Part shown: piece by piece, positions 53,792 to 63,169 of the stretch
Position numbering within the stretch: position 1 is the stretch's first letter
Layout of the letters: the number at the start of each line of letters is the position of its first letter
Source: CAYNWT01 sp964450955
GTDB lineage: Bacteria; Planctomycetota; Planctomycetia; Planctomycetales; Planctomycetaceae
Reading direction: 5' to 3'
Assembly: GCA_964450955.1 (NCBI GenBank)
Contig: CAYVFI010000004.1
Coordinates: 186,001-250,000, forward strand
Length of the DNA: 64,000 bases
Notes under the pieces: generated by a model
Databases searched by the model: none
What the model saw: only the letters and a program-made list of their open reading frames with translations
What the model was told of the DNA's origin: nothing
Translations under genes and position numbers: made by a program

Positions 53792-53856
53792 GGGGACTCG
53801 TTGCCTCGTCCACTACCTGTTTGTTTCGGGGGGACTCGTTGCCTCGTCCGCTACCT
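53792..53856. repeat. Two direct repeats of about 27 bp, 38 bases apart
   Basis: GGGGACTCGTTGCCTCGTCC followed by A or G and CTACCT occurs at 53792-53818 and 53830-53856. The second copy runs into the sulfatase gene and supplies its TAG stop codon (53851-53853, reading on the minus strand). It looks like a small duplicated intergenic repeat. Confidence 0.75.
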
Positions 53857-55323
53857 ATTGCGTCGGCGTGGCTTTGGTTTGAAGGTTGCTCCATTGTCGG
53901 CGGGCATCGATGCGTTCCATTTGACGACCGCGTTGCTTAGCCGATCGGCGACGGCAGAATGTTCGGCGGCGACGTTGGTTGATTCTGCCGGGTCGGATTC
54001 CAAATCGAACAACAGTCGGTCGGTTCCATCGTACTCGCACAACAATTTCCATTTCCCGTCACGAACCGCCAGGTCGGGGAGATCGTCAATACCGTAGAAC
54101 CGATCGCGATCAGGCGGACGACGAAAGAATAGCGGTTGCCGGCGTGAGTCTGTCGACTTTCCAAGCAGGACGTCCGGCAGCGGTTCGCCATCGAACTCCG
54201 TACCCGCCGGCGCTTCGACTCCGGTGATACTAACTAGAGACGGAACGAGGTCGATCGCTGAGAACACTGATGTCTGGTTAACGAAACCGGCGCGGTCTTT
54301 GGGAATGAGGCCCGGTCCCCATGCGATGAGTGATGACCGCACGCCGCCTTCAAACAGCATGGTTTTGAGGCCGCGGAACTTTCCAGCCGACCCGGCGCCC
54401 TGTTCCGGGCCGTTGTCGCTGCACACGAGCATTAGAGTGTTGTCTCGGAGTTGTTTGTCGTTGCGGATGTGGTCGAACAGCACGCCCAACTGTTCGTCCA
54501 TCGTGTCCAGCACGCCGTGGTACAGAGTTCTTTTCGCACCGTCACCTCGCCGGGCCGCCGGTGGGAAGAATGGTGAGTGAACATCGTCGGGCCAGACATT
54601 GATGTAAAACGGTTTGCCGGCCGCCTGCGATTCTTTGACAAACTTCAGGGCGGCTGCGGTGAATCGTTCGGTCACCAGGGAACGATCTTCCCAGATAATT
54701 TCACCGCGTCCCAGCGTGTCACTGCCCAGCGTGTGCCGTTTTGGTGTGTTCCCGTCATAAGCGTCTTTAAGAGCCAACACGCGCGGACCGAGTCCTTCGA
54801 AGTTGGTCAATGATTTGTCGAATCCGTACTCCGTTATCAACGGAGCCTCACCAACATCGCGCTGACCGCCCATGTGCCACTTACCAAAATGCCCGGTGGC
54901 GTACCCCGCGTCGTGTAGCATCCTGGCTAACATCGGCGCCTTCAAATCCAGCCACTGCGCGATGCCTCGGTCGTTATTGCTTTTCCGATTGTTTAGGTAC
55001 GAGGTAATTCGCCAGCGTGTCGGATACTGGCCGGTTGAGATTGCGACTCGTGATGGTGAGCAGATTGGTGAGTTCACGTAGAACTGTTCGAACCGAATTC
55101 CCTCGGCCGCGAGGCGATCGATATTCTGCGTCTCGATCTCTTGATTTCCGAAGCACGAGAAGTCGCCCCAGCCCATATCGTCGACGAAAACCAGCACCAC
55201 GTTGGGTTTCGTACTGGCAATGCAAAAGATGGGTAAGTTGAACACAACTGCGGCTAACACAACCACTTGCGCCCAGCCCGTTCCAGAAGATCGACACATC
55301 GATAGAAACCTCAGTGAACGCAT
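53851..55323 (-). CDS. Exported sulfatase (type I, formylglycine-dependent)
   Basis: A 490-residue arylsulfatase-like enzyme that removes sulfate esters, probably from marine polysaccharides. A signal segment (VVVLAAVVFNLPIFCIAS) precedes PNVVLVFVDDMGWGDFSCFG, whose Asp residues bind calcium. CSPSR at the start of CSPSRVAISTGQYPTR is the C-x-P-x-R formylglycine site, with the Cys form intact. GKWHMGG and the later VCSDNGPEQG and FRGLKTMLFEGGVR segments complete the active site; the C-terminal domain ends in an Arg-rich tail. The ATG at 55323 is preferred. Planctomycetes encode many sulfatases; an anaerobic or FGE-type maturase must act elsewhere. Confidence 0.93.
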   Translation of the reverse strand: MRSLRFLSMCRSSGTGWAQVVVLAAVVFNLPIFCIASTKPNVVLVFVDDMGWGDFSCFGNQEIETQNIDRLAAEGIRFEQFYVNSPICSPSRVAISTGQYPTRWRITSYLNNRKSNNDRGIAQWLDLKAPMLARMLHDAGYATGHFGKWHMGGQRDVGEAPLITEYGFDKSLTNFEGLGPRVLALKDAYDGNTPKRHTLGSDTLGRGEIIWEDRSLVTERFTAAALKFVKESQAAGKPFYINVWPDDVHSPFFPPAARRGDGAKRTLYHGVLDTMDEQLGVLFDHIRNDKQLRDNTLMLVCSDNGPEQGAGSAGKFRGLKTMLFEGGVRSSLIAWGPGLIPKDRAGFVNQTSVFSAIDLVPSLVSITGVEAPAGTEFDGEPLPDVLLGKSTDSRRQPLFFRRPPDRDRFYGIDDLPDLAVRDGKWKLLCEYDGTDRLLFDLESDPAESTNVAAEHSAVADRLSNAVVKWNASMPADNGATFKPKPRRRNR

Positions 55324-55463
55324 GAACTACGGAAAGCCGCAAGTGTCATAATAAGTTGCGATGATAGTCTTGCGGTTTAGGCGATCGATGCGCAATTTGG
55401 AAAGCTGGTTTTTGATTTCTTATACCTTCCGGGTCGGGCGCCGGGCATCTGAAGGGCAGTTTG

Positions 55464-57782
55464 ATGAAAAGACGAAAGCGCAGATTCCAGACCGCAGCGG
55501 CAGAAGTTCTTGAGGCCCGAGCATTGTTGACGGCGAGCGTGCTAGACACTTCATTTGCCTCGGACGGGTTTGCGAGTACGGGTTCGAGTCGGGGGTTTGA
55601 CGTCGAGGTTCAGGACGACGGCAAGATTCTCATCGGCGGCGCTGAATTGTCAGCGAGTGGGTCCTTTGTTGGTGGCACAATTACTCGCCTGAATGCCGAT
55701 GGGACGCTGGATTCGACGTTTGGCACAAACGGTGTTATCGAAGTGCCTGACACTCATGCGATTTATGACCTTGAAATCCTGCCGAACGGCCAGTTTTTTG
55801 CCGGGGGCACTCGGGGCCAGGTGGCAATGTTCCATAGGTACAACACGGACGGCACTCTCGATAACTCCTTCAATGCTCCGAATTTAAATTTTCTCGCGGT
55901 GGGCCCCCTCTCCATTGCTTCCGACTCCCAGGGGCGACTTCTTGCCAACACGAGTCGCGGACTTGGTGGTGCCGAGATACTTCGGCTAACTCCGGATGGT
56001 TCGTTTGATCCAGAGTACGACCAATTCTACCCGTCAGCTGGTGGTCGATTTGGAGGGCTTAACGATTTCGTGTTGGATGCAGAAGACCGTCCCGTCATTG
56101 CCACCGCGCCTGGGGTCTGGCGACGCAATAGCGATGGAACCCCGGACGTCAGTTTCGGCTCTGAGCAACCGCAGGACCAGGGGTTAGCGCAGACGCTCAC
56201 CGAGAGAATTGAGCTTACCAGTATAGAAGTCTCAGAATCAGGGACGATTTACACCGCGGGCTTCAGCGGACTGGACGCATCCAATCTCACGGGTGTTGTG
56301 CAGGCCTACGACGATAGTGGAACTCTTATCGCTCAAGCTGAGACGGATGACGTACTGCTGGGACTGACAATCCAATCGGACGGCCGAGTAGTTGTTACAT
56401 CGGGGAACCCGGAAGGATCGGACTTCGGAGCGACTCTCACTCGGTTCAACAGCGACCTCACCATCGACGCATCTTTTGGGGTGCCGGGGGTTGGCCTGCC
56501 GGATTCTTCACTATTCGAAATTGAGTTGGATTCGGAAAACCGGTTTATTACCGTCGGCAATACGGTCGCAGGAGATAACTTCGTCGCGCGATTTACGCCG
56601 GGTAACTATGCCCCGGAAGCCAACGACGATGTCGGCAGCGTGACTGAGGATGCGACTCCGAACACTTCGATTGGTAATGTGCTGACCAACGACACCGACC
56701 CAAATCCGACCGACACCCTGGCCGTCGCTGAAGTTAATGGTGGTGCTGCAAGTGTCGGTTCAACCATTTCGCTAAACTACGGCACACTGGTCATTAACTC
56801 CGACGGTTCTTACACATACACACTGGACAACAGCAACGCTGCCGTTCAGGCACTCAACGCCGGCGACGCATTGGTGGAAACCGCTGTGGCGTACACCGTG
56901 GACGATGGGAATGGCGAAGTCTCAACGGCGAACCTAACCATCACCATCGCTGGTGCAGATGAATCGGCCGGTCCCGTCCAGTTGGTGGATGGCGAGCTGA
57001 CCATTACGGGGACCGGTGGCGATGACACCGTCACTGTGACGGCTAACAATGGTGTGATTACTGTTACATATCCTGGCCTGCCGGACCAAACCTTCAACGA
57101 GAATGATGTCGACAGCATTGACGTCTCGCTTGGTGACGGGGACGACTCAATCCGCGTCGATTTCACAGACGTTCCTGCCAACATTAGTGGCGGAGCGGGA
57201 GATGACTTCCTGGAAGGATCGCGTGGTGATGACTTCTTCGATGGAGGTCCCGGTAACGACACCCTTGAAGGCTTCTCCGGCAACGATACGCTAATCGGAG
57301 GTCTGGGCGACGACTTGATCCTGGGCAGCACCGGCGACGACCTGCTGCGTGGTGGTGAAGGTAGTGATACCCTGTTTGGCCAAAGCGGCGCCGATGTCAT
57401 TCGGGGAGGCGACGGCAACGATGGGATTTCCGGCGGTAGCGGAGATGATTTACTTATCGGCGGCACTGGTCGCGATGTAATCAACGCCGGGTCGGGAGGC
57501 GATATCCTGTTCGGTGGCCAGGTGACATTGCAAAGCGCGGATCTTCGCTTGATCCTGGATGAGTGGACTTCTGGTCGAACTTACGCGACCCGCATCAACA
57601 ACATTCGCACAGGCTCCGGACCGATTCTCAACGGTGTCCAGATCATCAATGGCGTGAATGTCCTGAACGATAACGCCCGCGACCTGTTGTTTGGAAATAC
57701 CGGGCGCGACTGGTACTTCGCTTCAGTCGGCGACGTGTTGTTTGGTCGTTCGATCTTCGAAGAACTTGACATCATCATCTAG
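55464..57782 (+). CDS. LEPR-XLL exported protein with delta-60-like propeller, VCBS-like domain and RTX repeats
   Basis: A 772-residue exported protein. The N-terminus is MKRRKRRFQTAAAEVLEARALLTA, whose LEARALLTA is the same motif class as the giant protein at 1-14553. Residues about 25-390 form DUF5122/delta-60 beta-propeller repeats (VQDDGKILIGG, ITRLNADGTLDSTFG, YNTDGTLDNSFN). A VCBS/cadherin-like module follows (about 391-500, EDATPNTSIGNVLTNDTDP ... GTLVINSDGSYTYTLD), then RTX calcium-binding nonapeptides (about 575-690: GGAGDDFLEG, GGPGNDTLEG, GGLGDDLILG, GGDGNDGISG). The tail is an ordered domain. Start: ATG at 55464 preceded by AAGGGC; a TTG just before it is in the same frame. It is probably a calcium-folded surface or released protein; no type I secretion genes are nearby. 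Confidence 0.9.
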   Translation: MKRRKRRFQTAAAEVLEARALLTASVLDTSFASDGFASTGSSRGFDVEVQDDGKILIGGAELSASGSFVGGTITRLNADGTLDSTFGTNGVIEVPDTHAIYDLEILPNGQFFAGGTRGQVAMFHRYNTDGTLDNSFNAPNLNFLAVGPLSIASDSQGRLLANTSRGLGGAEILRLTPDGSFDPEYDQFYPSAGGRFGGLNDFVLDAEDRPVIATAPGVWRRNSDGTPDVSFGSEQPQDQGLAQTLTERIELTSIEVSESGTIYTAGFSGLDASNLTGVVQAYDDSGTLIAQAETDDVLLGLTIQSDGRVVVTSGNPEGSDFGATLTRFNSDLTIDASFGVPGVGLPDSSLFEIELDSENRFITVGNTVAGDNFVARFTPGNYAPEANDDVGSVTEDATPNTSIGNVLTNDTDPNPTDTLAVAEVNGGAASVGSTISLNYGTLVINSDGSYTYTLDNSNAAVQALNAGDALVETAVAYTVDDGNGEVSTANLTITIAGADESAGPVQLVDGELTITGTGGDDTVTVTANNGVITVTYPGLPDQTFNENDVDSIDVSLGDGDDSIRVDFTDVPANISGGAGDDFLEGSRGDDFFDGGPGNDTLEGFSGNDTLIGGLGDDLILGSTGDDLLRGGEGSDTLFGQSGADVIRGGDGNDGISGGSGDDLLIGGTGRDVINAGSGGDILFGGQVTLQSADLRLILDEWTSGRTYATRINNIRTGSGPILNGVQIINGVNVLNDNARDLLFGNTGRDWYFASVGDVLFGRSIFEELDIII

Positions 57783-57863
57783 TGCCCTGTCAGCATCCGA
57801 TTCCTGGCGACTGACTAAGCGACTGACTGCTCAGTGTCGCCGGAAACAGGATTGAATCGATAC

Positions 57864-57895
57864 AAGGCTCGGCTGTCTATCAGCCGGGCCTTTTT
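57864..57895 (+). terminator. Intrinsic terminator between the RTX protein and hisF
   Basis: AAGGCTCGGCTG pairs with CAGCCGGGCCTT (one mismatch or G-U) around a 5-nt loop, followed by TTTTT at 57891-57895. It lies 80 bases after the RTX stop and 150 bases before hisF, so it separates the two transcription units. Confidence 0.87.
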
Positions 57896-58046
57896 CGATT
57901 GCCGGCGGCCTGTTTTTCGCGGGCCATCAGCGGGGAATCGGTACCAAATTGACCGAGCATCATTCCAGTGGCTACAGTGGTTCATTACTCGCCCCTCGCG
58001 GGCGGTTCCTGTCTCCACCGTCGCAGTCGCGACTCTGAAGTCTTCG

Positions 58047-58832
58047 ATGCTAGCCAAGCGAATTATCCCCTGCCTTGACGTTCATGACGGTCGTGTTGTG
58101 AAGGGTGTCAACTTTGTCGATCTGCGCGATGCTGGCGATCCGGTTGAGATCGCGAAGAACTATGAACAGCAGGGAGCGGATGAACTGGTTTTTCTGGACA
58201 TCACCGCCAGCCACGAAAAGCGTGACATTATTATCGATGTCGTAAAACGGACATCCGAAGTCATCTTTATGCCGCTGACAGTCGGTGGTGGAATCCGAAC
58301 GCTGGATGACATTCGCAGTTTGTTGAAAGCAGGCTGCGACAAAGTGTCGATCAATTCATCAGCCGTCACCGACCCGGACTTCGTGCGCGAAGCTGCACTT
58401 CGGTTTGGTAGCCAGTGCATTGTTGTGAACATCGATCCCAAGCGAGTTCAAAAAGACGGCAAAGAATTCTGGGATGTGCACATCAACGGCGGCCGCAAAC
58501 CAACCGGGCTTGAGGCGGTTCAGTGGGCACAGAAAGTGGAACAGTTGGGTGCTGGTGAAATTGTTCTGACGTGCATGGATGCCGACGGAACCAAAGACGG
58601 TTACGACCTGGAAATTACTCGGGCCGTGGCGGACGCGGTCAAGGTACCGGTTGTTGCCAGCGGAGGAGCCGGTTCTCCTCATCACCTGTTTGAAGCTGTC
58701 ACCGATGGTGAAGCAAGTGCGGCTCTGGCTGCCAGCATCTTCCACTACGGTGAATACACGATAGAAGAAACGAAACGGTATCTCGCAGAGCGTGATGTTC
58801 CGGTAAGATTTAACCCGGTCATCTCGGAATAA
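58047..58832 (+). CDS. hisF: Imidazole glycerol phosphate synthase, cyclase subunit
   Basis: The TIM-barrel cyclase that forms imidazole glycerol phosphate in histidine synthesis, working with the glutaminase HisH. The 261-residue chain begins MLAKRIIPCLDVHDGRVVKGVNFVDLRDAGDP (first barrel strand with the catalytic Asp), and contains GADELVFLDITAS, PLTVGGGIRT, DKVSINSSAV, TCMDADGTKDGYD (second catalytic Asp) and VVASGGAG. The ATG at 58047 gives the exact family N-terminus; the frame extends upstream only through the terminator region. No other his gene is adjacent; pilT follows after 12 bases. Confidence 0.95.
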   Translation: MLAKRIIPCLDVHDGRVVKGVNFVDLRDAGDPVEIAKNYEQQGADELVFLDITASHEKRDIIIDVVKRTSEVIFMPLTVGGGIRTLDDIRSLLKAGCDKVSINSSAVTDPDFVREAALRFGSQCIVVNIDPKRVQKDGKEFWDVHINGGRKPTGLEAVQWAQKVEQLGAGEIVLTCMDADGTKDGYDLEITRAVADAVKVPVVASGGAGSPHHLFEAVTDGEASAALAASIFHYGEYTIEETKRYLAERDVPVRFNPVISE

Positions 58833-58844
58833 GGAACAGCAGCA

Positions 58845-59990
<1,146 letters not shown>

Positions 59991-60102
59991 GCCACTTCCG
60001 GTTGCATCGGTGTGCGGCACCGACATTCCGGTGTGCAGTCTAAGAATCGCCCGCCACGTTGCAGGTTCTGGCCGTCCGTTTGCTTCAAAGAGAGTCAGGA
60101 AG

Positions 60103-60441
60103 TCAGTTAGGCATTGGTGCCCGCACGGCCTCGCAGTTCCAGCAGACTTCGAATCCCGCGTCCACCTCTGAACTGCATCCGGGACAGGTCCACGCTGTCG
60201 AATCCGGCGCGTTCGCCTTCTTGAGTCGCCATTCTTCGATGAGCTGTTTGGCCTGGACTGCGTGTTCTTCGTGAACCCAGATTCGCGGCGCGGACGTGTG
60301 ACCGACGGGTAGCTCGCCAGCGCCGCCAGCCAGGGCCTCGCCAACAACACGGCCCTCGATTTGGTGCTCCAGCAGAAGACTCACCAGCAAATGAGCTTCG
60401 GGAGCGTTCAGGGCTGAATAAACTTCGACAATTCTGGACAT
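60103..60441 (-). CDS. DUF2007-like protein with C-terminal zinc ribbon (112 aa)
   Basis: A small cytoplasmic protein. The N-terminal part (VEVYSALNAPEAHLLVSLLLEHQIEGRVVGEALAGGAGELP ... RIWVHEEHAVQAKQLIEEW) matches the DUF2007 'putative signal transducing protein' fold; the C-terminus has CPGCSSEV and CWNCEAV, a four-Cys zinc ribbon. AGGAGG lies about 10 nt before the ATG at 60441. It converges with pilT. Function unknown. Confidence 0.83.
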   Translation of the reverse strand: MSRIVEVYSALNAPEAHLLVSLLLEHQIEGRVVGEALAGGAGELPVGHTSAPRIWVHEEHAVQAKQLIEEWRLKKANAPDSTAWTCPGCSSEVDAGFEVCWNCEAVRAPMPN

Positions 60442-60634
60442 CGGTTGTGCCTCCTAATGGACGTGGCTGCAGATGGATAACGTGACTGAGACTCCAGCGG
60501 TTCACAAGTCCTGGAGACTAAGTTCGCAGGGCGTTACTGACTGTAAGTTTGAATCTGTGCAGGATCGACTTGCAGAGATTGGCATTCTCTGAGATATTTC
60601 GCCCAACACTGGTGGAGGGCCTTTCAAAAGGCTC

Positions 60635-60640
60635 TATAAT
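60635..60640 (+). promoter_or_regulatory. -10 box of the tRNA-Ser promoter
   Basis: TATAAT at 60635-60640, a perfect -10 hexamer, ends 9 bases before the mature 5' end of the tRNA at 60650. The corresponding -35 region (about 60612-60617) is weak. Confidence 0.72.
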
Positions 60641-60649
60641 TCGCCCACC

Positions 60650-60734
60650 GGAGGGATGGCAGAGTGGCCGAATGCACTGGTCTTGAAAACCAGCGTGCCG
60701 CAAGGTACCGGGAGTTCGAATCTCCCTCCCTCCG
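60650..60734 (+). tRNA. tRNA-Ser(UGA)
   Basis: 85-nt cloverleaf: acceptor stem GGAGGGA (60650-60656) with TCCCTCC (60727-60733) and a G discriminator, D arm starting TGGCAGAGTGGCCGAATGCA, anticodon loop CTTGAAA with anticodon TGA, a long class II variable arm (GTGCCGCAAGGTACC) and T arm GGGAGTTCGAATCTCCC. The large variable arm, the anticodon and the G discriminator are those of tRNA-Ser. CCA is not encoded. It reads UCA codons and, by wobble, UCG or UCU depending on modification. It has its own promoter and terminator. Confidence 0.97.
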
Positions 60735-60742
60735 CTGATGCA

Positions 60743-60780
60743 AAACGGGTAAGTGGAATCGTCCACTTGCCCGTTTTTTT
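60743..60780 (+). terminator. Intrinsic terminator after tRNA-Ser
   Basis: ACGGGTAAGTGGA pairs with TCCACTTGCCCGT (12 of 13 pairs) around ATCG, followed by seven Ts (60774-60780). It begins 9 bases after the tRNA end. Confidence 0.92.
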
Positions 60781-61237
60781 ATTTGGCCGGTTGCAACTGG
60801 CGGTTTGAGAATCGCTGGCGGGATGGACGTGGCGACTGTGTCACTGGCTTTCAGGGACTAACCAACGCGCGACGCGTTTATTGCCTGGCAGGTCGCGTTC
60901 GTGGCCGGACACCGGTTGAGTTAACGCGAATTGCAGGTGTGCCATTGCAGAACAAATCTGCAACCGCGCGGTGCACATTCAGCGCGCGAAGGTTTTGTCG
61001 GTAGAGTCTTCTGCGGTTCCATGTTCTACGCACGAGTGACGATTGCTGGGACGGGAATGCTGCGTACGACAGGGCCGATCAGCGTCACAGTCAGGACCAG
61101 AGCGGCATAGCCGGTTCTGCTGGGTTCATCGCTACCTTCGCTGCGGTGTGGTTCATCCGGACGTCGATCACAACTACGACCGCCGGCGTGGACACGCTGG
61201 CTGAACGGATTCTTCGCAGTACAAGGAAGGCACATCG
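60781..61237. other. Intergenic region, nothing recognised
   Basis: 457 bases between the tRNA terminator and the small lipoprotein gene. It contains a small CGCG-rich palindrome (about 60866-60878) but no gene, tRNA or known RNA. The promoter of the next gene must lie in its right part. Confidence 0.5.
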
Positions 61238-61525
61238 ATGCGCCGATTTTCTGCCCATGCAGTCATACTTCTTGCCGTGGCCACGTTGTCCATGACAGGT
61301 TGCCGCTCCGACCCACAGGTTCAACACTCAGCCGGCCCGGGCCCACTGGCTCCATCACCGGACCCATCATTCGGCGGTGGCGGCGGACCACCACTGTTGC
61401 CACCAGCTGCGTCGATCAACAGGTCAAACCCATTCAAACGCGTTTCTCAATCGCGTTCGGTCCCTGGTCTGCTCCCAACCGGGGAAGGCTTGCCACCCGC
61501 CGTGTCTGCGCCGACTCTTTGGTAG
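61238..61525 (+). CDS. Small Pro/Gly-rich lipoprotein (95 aa)
   Basis: MRRFSAHAVILLAVATLSMTGC is a lipoprotein signal with the lipobox SMTGC. The remaining 70 residues are rich in Pro, Gly and Ser (GPGPLAPSPDPSFGGGGGPPLLPP) and lack a predicted fold. AAGGAAGG lies about 8 nt before the ATG. No family recognised; probably a cell envelope component. Confidence 0.75.
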   Translation: MRRFSAHAVILLAVATLSMTGCRSDPQVQHSAGPGPLAPSPDPSFGGGGGPPLLPPAASINRSNPFKRVSQSRSVPGLLPTGEGLPPAVSAPTLW

Positions 61526-61598
61526 CGAATGCGGTCATGAGTGAATCAGCCGTGCGAGTTTAGAACCGGGAACCGACACCCCGGTTCACTCGCGCAGG

Positions 61599-62273
61599 CT
61601 ACGCGTTCGCCAGTTCGACAAAGTAATTGTGCGCGTCCGACATCGTGTGAAACAGATGGTCGGGTGAGGTCGCCAGAAGTTCTTCAAACGAACCAGAACC
61701 TGTCGCGACCGCAACAACAGTCGCACCAATCGCGCGACCGCACTGGACATCGGCTGGAGTGTCACCGATGACGATAATTTCGTCGTATGAGTCGCCGAAC
61801 CGTTCTTTAACGGTCGCGGCTGCTTCGCCTGCCACGTCATCTCGTTGTGCCTGACGGTCACCGAATCCGCCAAACGAAAAGTAGTCGCGAAGTTGAAAGC
61901 GGTCCATCTTCATCCAGGCCGCGGCTTCCATATTTCCTGTCAATAAGCCAACTTCAACACCGGCCGCCGCGGCCACAAGATCCAGAACCTGAAGGACTCC
62001 CTCGTAGACGTGCCCGTCGCATTCGGATAGCTCACGATCAAGGTGAAGCAGGTACCGTTTGACAAATCGCTGCCAGTTGGACGCGGTAAACTCAACCCCG
62101 GCCGCGTTGAAGACGTCAGGAACAATTGATCGGTCGGTTCGCCCCCCAAACGGAAAATCAAACCGGGGAGGATCAGCTCCGAATTCATCAACGACAGCAG
62201 TCGCCATGGCTCGACCACCCGCACCACCAGTGGTAATGAGTGTTCCGTCGATGTCAAAGAGACAGATTTTCAT
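61599..62273 (-). CDS. HAD-superfamily hydrolase, phosphoglycolate phosphatase-like
   Basis: A 224-residue HAD phosphatase. Motif I is CLFDIDGTLI at the N-terminus (nucleophile Asp), motif II is GLLTGN, motif III includes the Lys region around MKMDRFQLRDYF, and motif IV is IVIGDTPADVQCG. The four-helix cap follows motif I. This layout is that of phosphoglycolate phosphatase and phosphonoacetaldehyde-type enzymes; the exact substrate is unknown. The ATG at 62273 starts the canonical MKICLFDIDGT; the frame extends upstream without a sensible domain. Confidence 0.88.
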   Translation of the reverse strand: MKICLFDIDGTLITTGGAGGRAMATAVVDEFGADPPRFDFPFGGRTDRSIVPDVFNAAGVEFTASNWQRFVKRYLLHLDRELSECDGHVYEGVLQVLDLVAAAAGVEVGLLTGNMEAAAWMKMDRFQLRDYFSFGGFGDRQAQRDDVAGEAAATVKERFGDSYDEIIVIGDTPADVQCGRAIGATVVAVATGSGSFEELLATSPDHLFHTMSDAHNYFVELANA

Positions 62274-62424
62274 GGTTATTCCGATTGCGAACCTGTTGGA
62301 ATGCGATGAGAGGATTGTTTGTGGTTGACCGTGACGTCCCGTGACCAACATTTGAGCATGGTCAACGCTTAATCGCAGGACCAGGGCCCATCGCGTTGGT
62401 CCAGGTCACCGGTAGGGGCACAAT

Positions 62425-62679
62425 ATGCGTCGCAGCAGACAAAGAGAGCGAGAAAACAAAACAGGCCTGGCAGTTGGCCTGGTCCTGGTGGCGATCGCGC
62501 TGAATTTGTTTTCCTGTTCATGGTCTTCGCGTTTCCAGGTGAACAGTCCCACGGCAATTTTTGGCGTTCAGGATATGGTTGGAGTCTACGCGAAGCACGA
62601 CCGTCAAACAGACACGATGATGGGCATGATAGTCCCTGCAGCGCTGATGTGCATGGGCGCGTTTTTTAGCCGCGATTAA
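62425..62679 (+). CDS. Small membrane protein (84 aa)
   Basis: A basic N-terminus (MRRSRQRERENKTG) followed by two hydrophobic segments (LAVGLVLVAIALNLFSC and MMGMIVPAALMCMGAFF) with a short polar loop between. No family recognised. Its 3' end overlaps the convergent gene by 14 bases. Starting ATG at 62425. Confidence 0.55.
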   Translation: MRRSRQRERENKTGLAVGLVLVAIALNLFSCSWSSRFQVNSPTAIFGVQDMVGVYAKHDRQTDTMMGMIVPAALMCMGAFFSRD

Positions 62680-63025
62680 TTGCCGGCAATTTGCGTTCGC
62701 GTGGTCGTAGCATGCGGACATCGTTTGGCGTCAGGCGCAGTCGCAGATCGATTGTCACCAGAAAGACTCCATCTGACTGAGCCGTCGATTCGGTGACGGT
62801 TCCCTCAACACGCTTCCTGAACCGCATCAACACGTTCTCGCATTCGACTCGAACCGCTTCGCCAACCGTGTGTGGAACCATCGTGCTAAGCACCAGAGTC
62901 TGCGTTGCTGCTGTCTTGATGGCGGCGGAAATACCCAGCCGCATCTTGTCGTCGTCACGCAAAATAGACGCTCTGCAGTTTGCAGGTGGAGTCTTGTCTG
63001 TTGCTGAGAATGGTTTCGATGCCAT
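62666..63025 (-). CDS. Hypothetical protein, possibly PilZ-like (119 aa)
   Basis: A 119-residue protein with a basic N-terminal half and a beta-strand-rich C-terminal half (VPHTVGEAVRVECENVLMRFRKRVEGTVTESTAQSDGVFLVTIDLRLRLTPNDVRML). The order of strands resembles PilZ domains, but the RxxxR and D/NxSxxG signatures are not seen, so c-di-GMP binding is not supported. A GGGGG run precedes the ATG at 63025. It overlaps the convergent small membrane protein gene. Confidence 0.5.
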   Translation of the reverse strand: MASKPFSATDKTPPANCRASILRDDDKMRLGISAAIKTAATQTLVLSTMVPHTVGEAVRVECENVLMRFRKRVEGTVTESTAQSDGVFLVTIDLRLRLTPNDVRMLRPRERKLPAINRG

Positions 63026-63169
63026 GCGTGCCCCCGAGTCTTGTCCTTCAAGAAAGCTAGCTCACACTTGTGGGGCTGGGAGGAATCATCACGCTAATTG
63101 GGGTTCCGGCAATAACAGCCGATTTCGTACAATTATGATCATCCGACCACGCTTGTAAGGAGATAGGCG

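Noticed and set aside
60442..60634. A small gene between the DUF2007-like gene and the tRNA
   Set aside because: No frame with a ribosome binding site or protein-like composition; a minus-strand frame running through the tRNA is an artefact.
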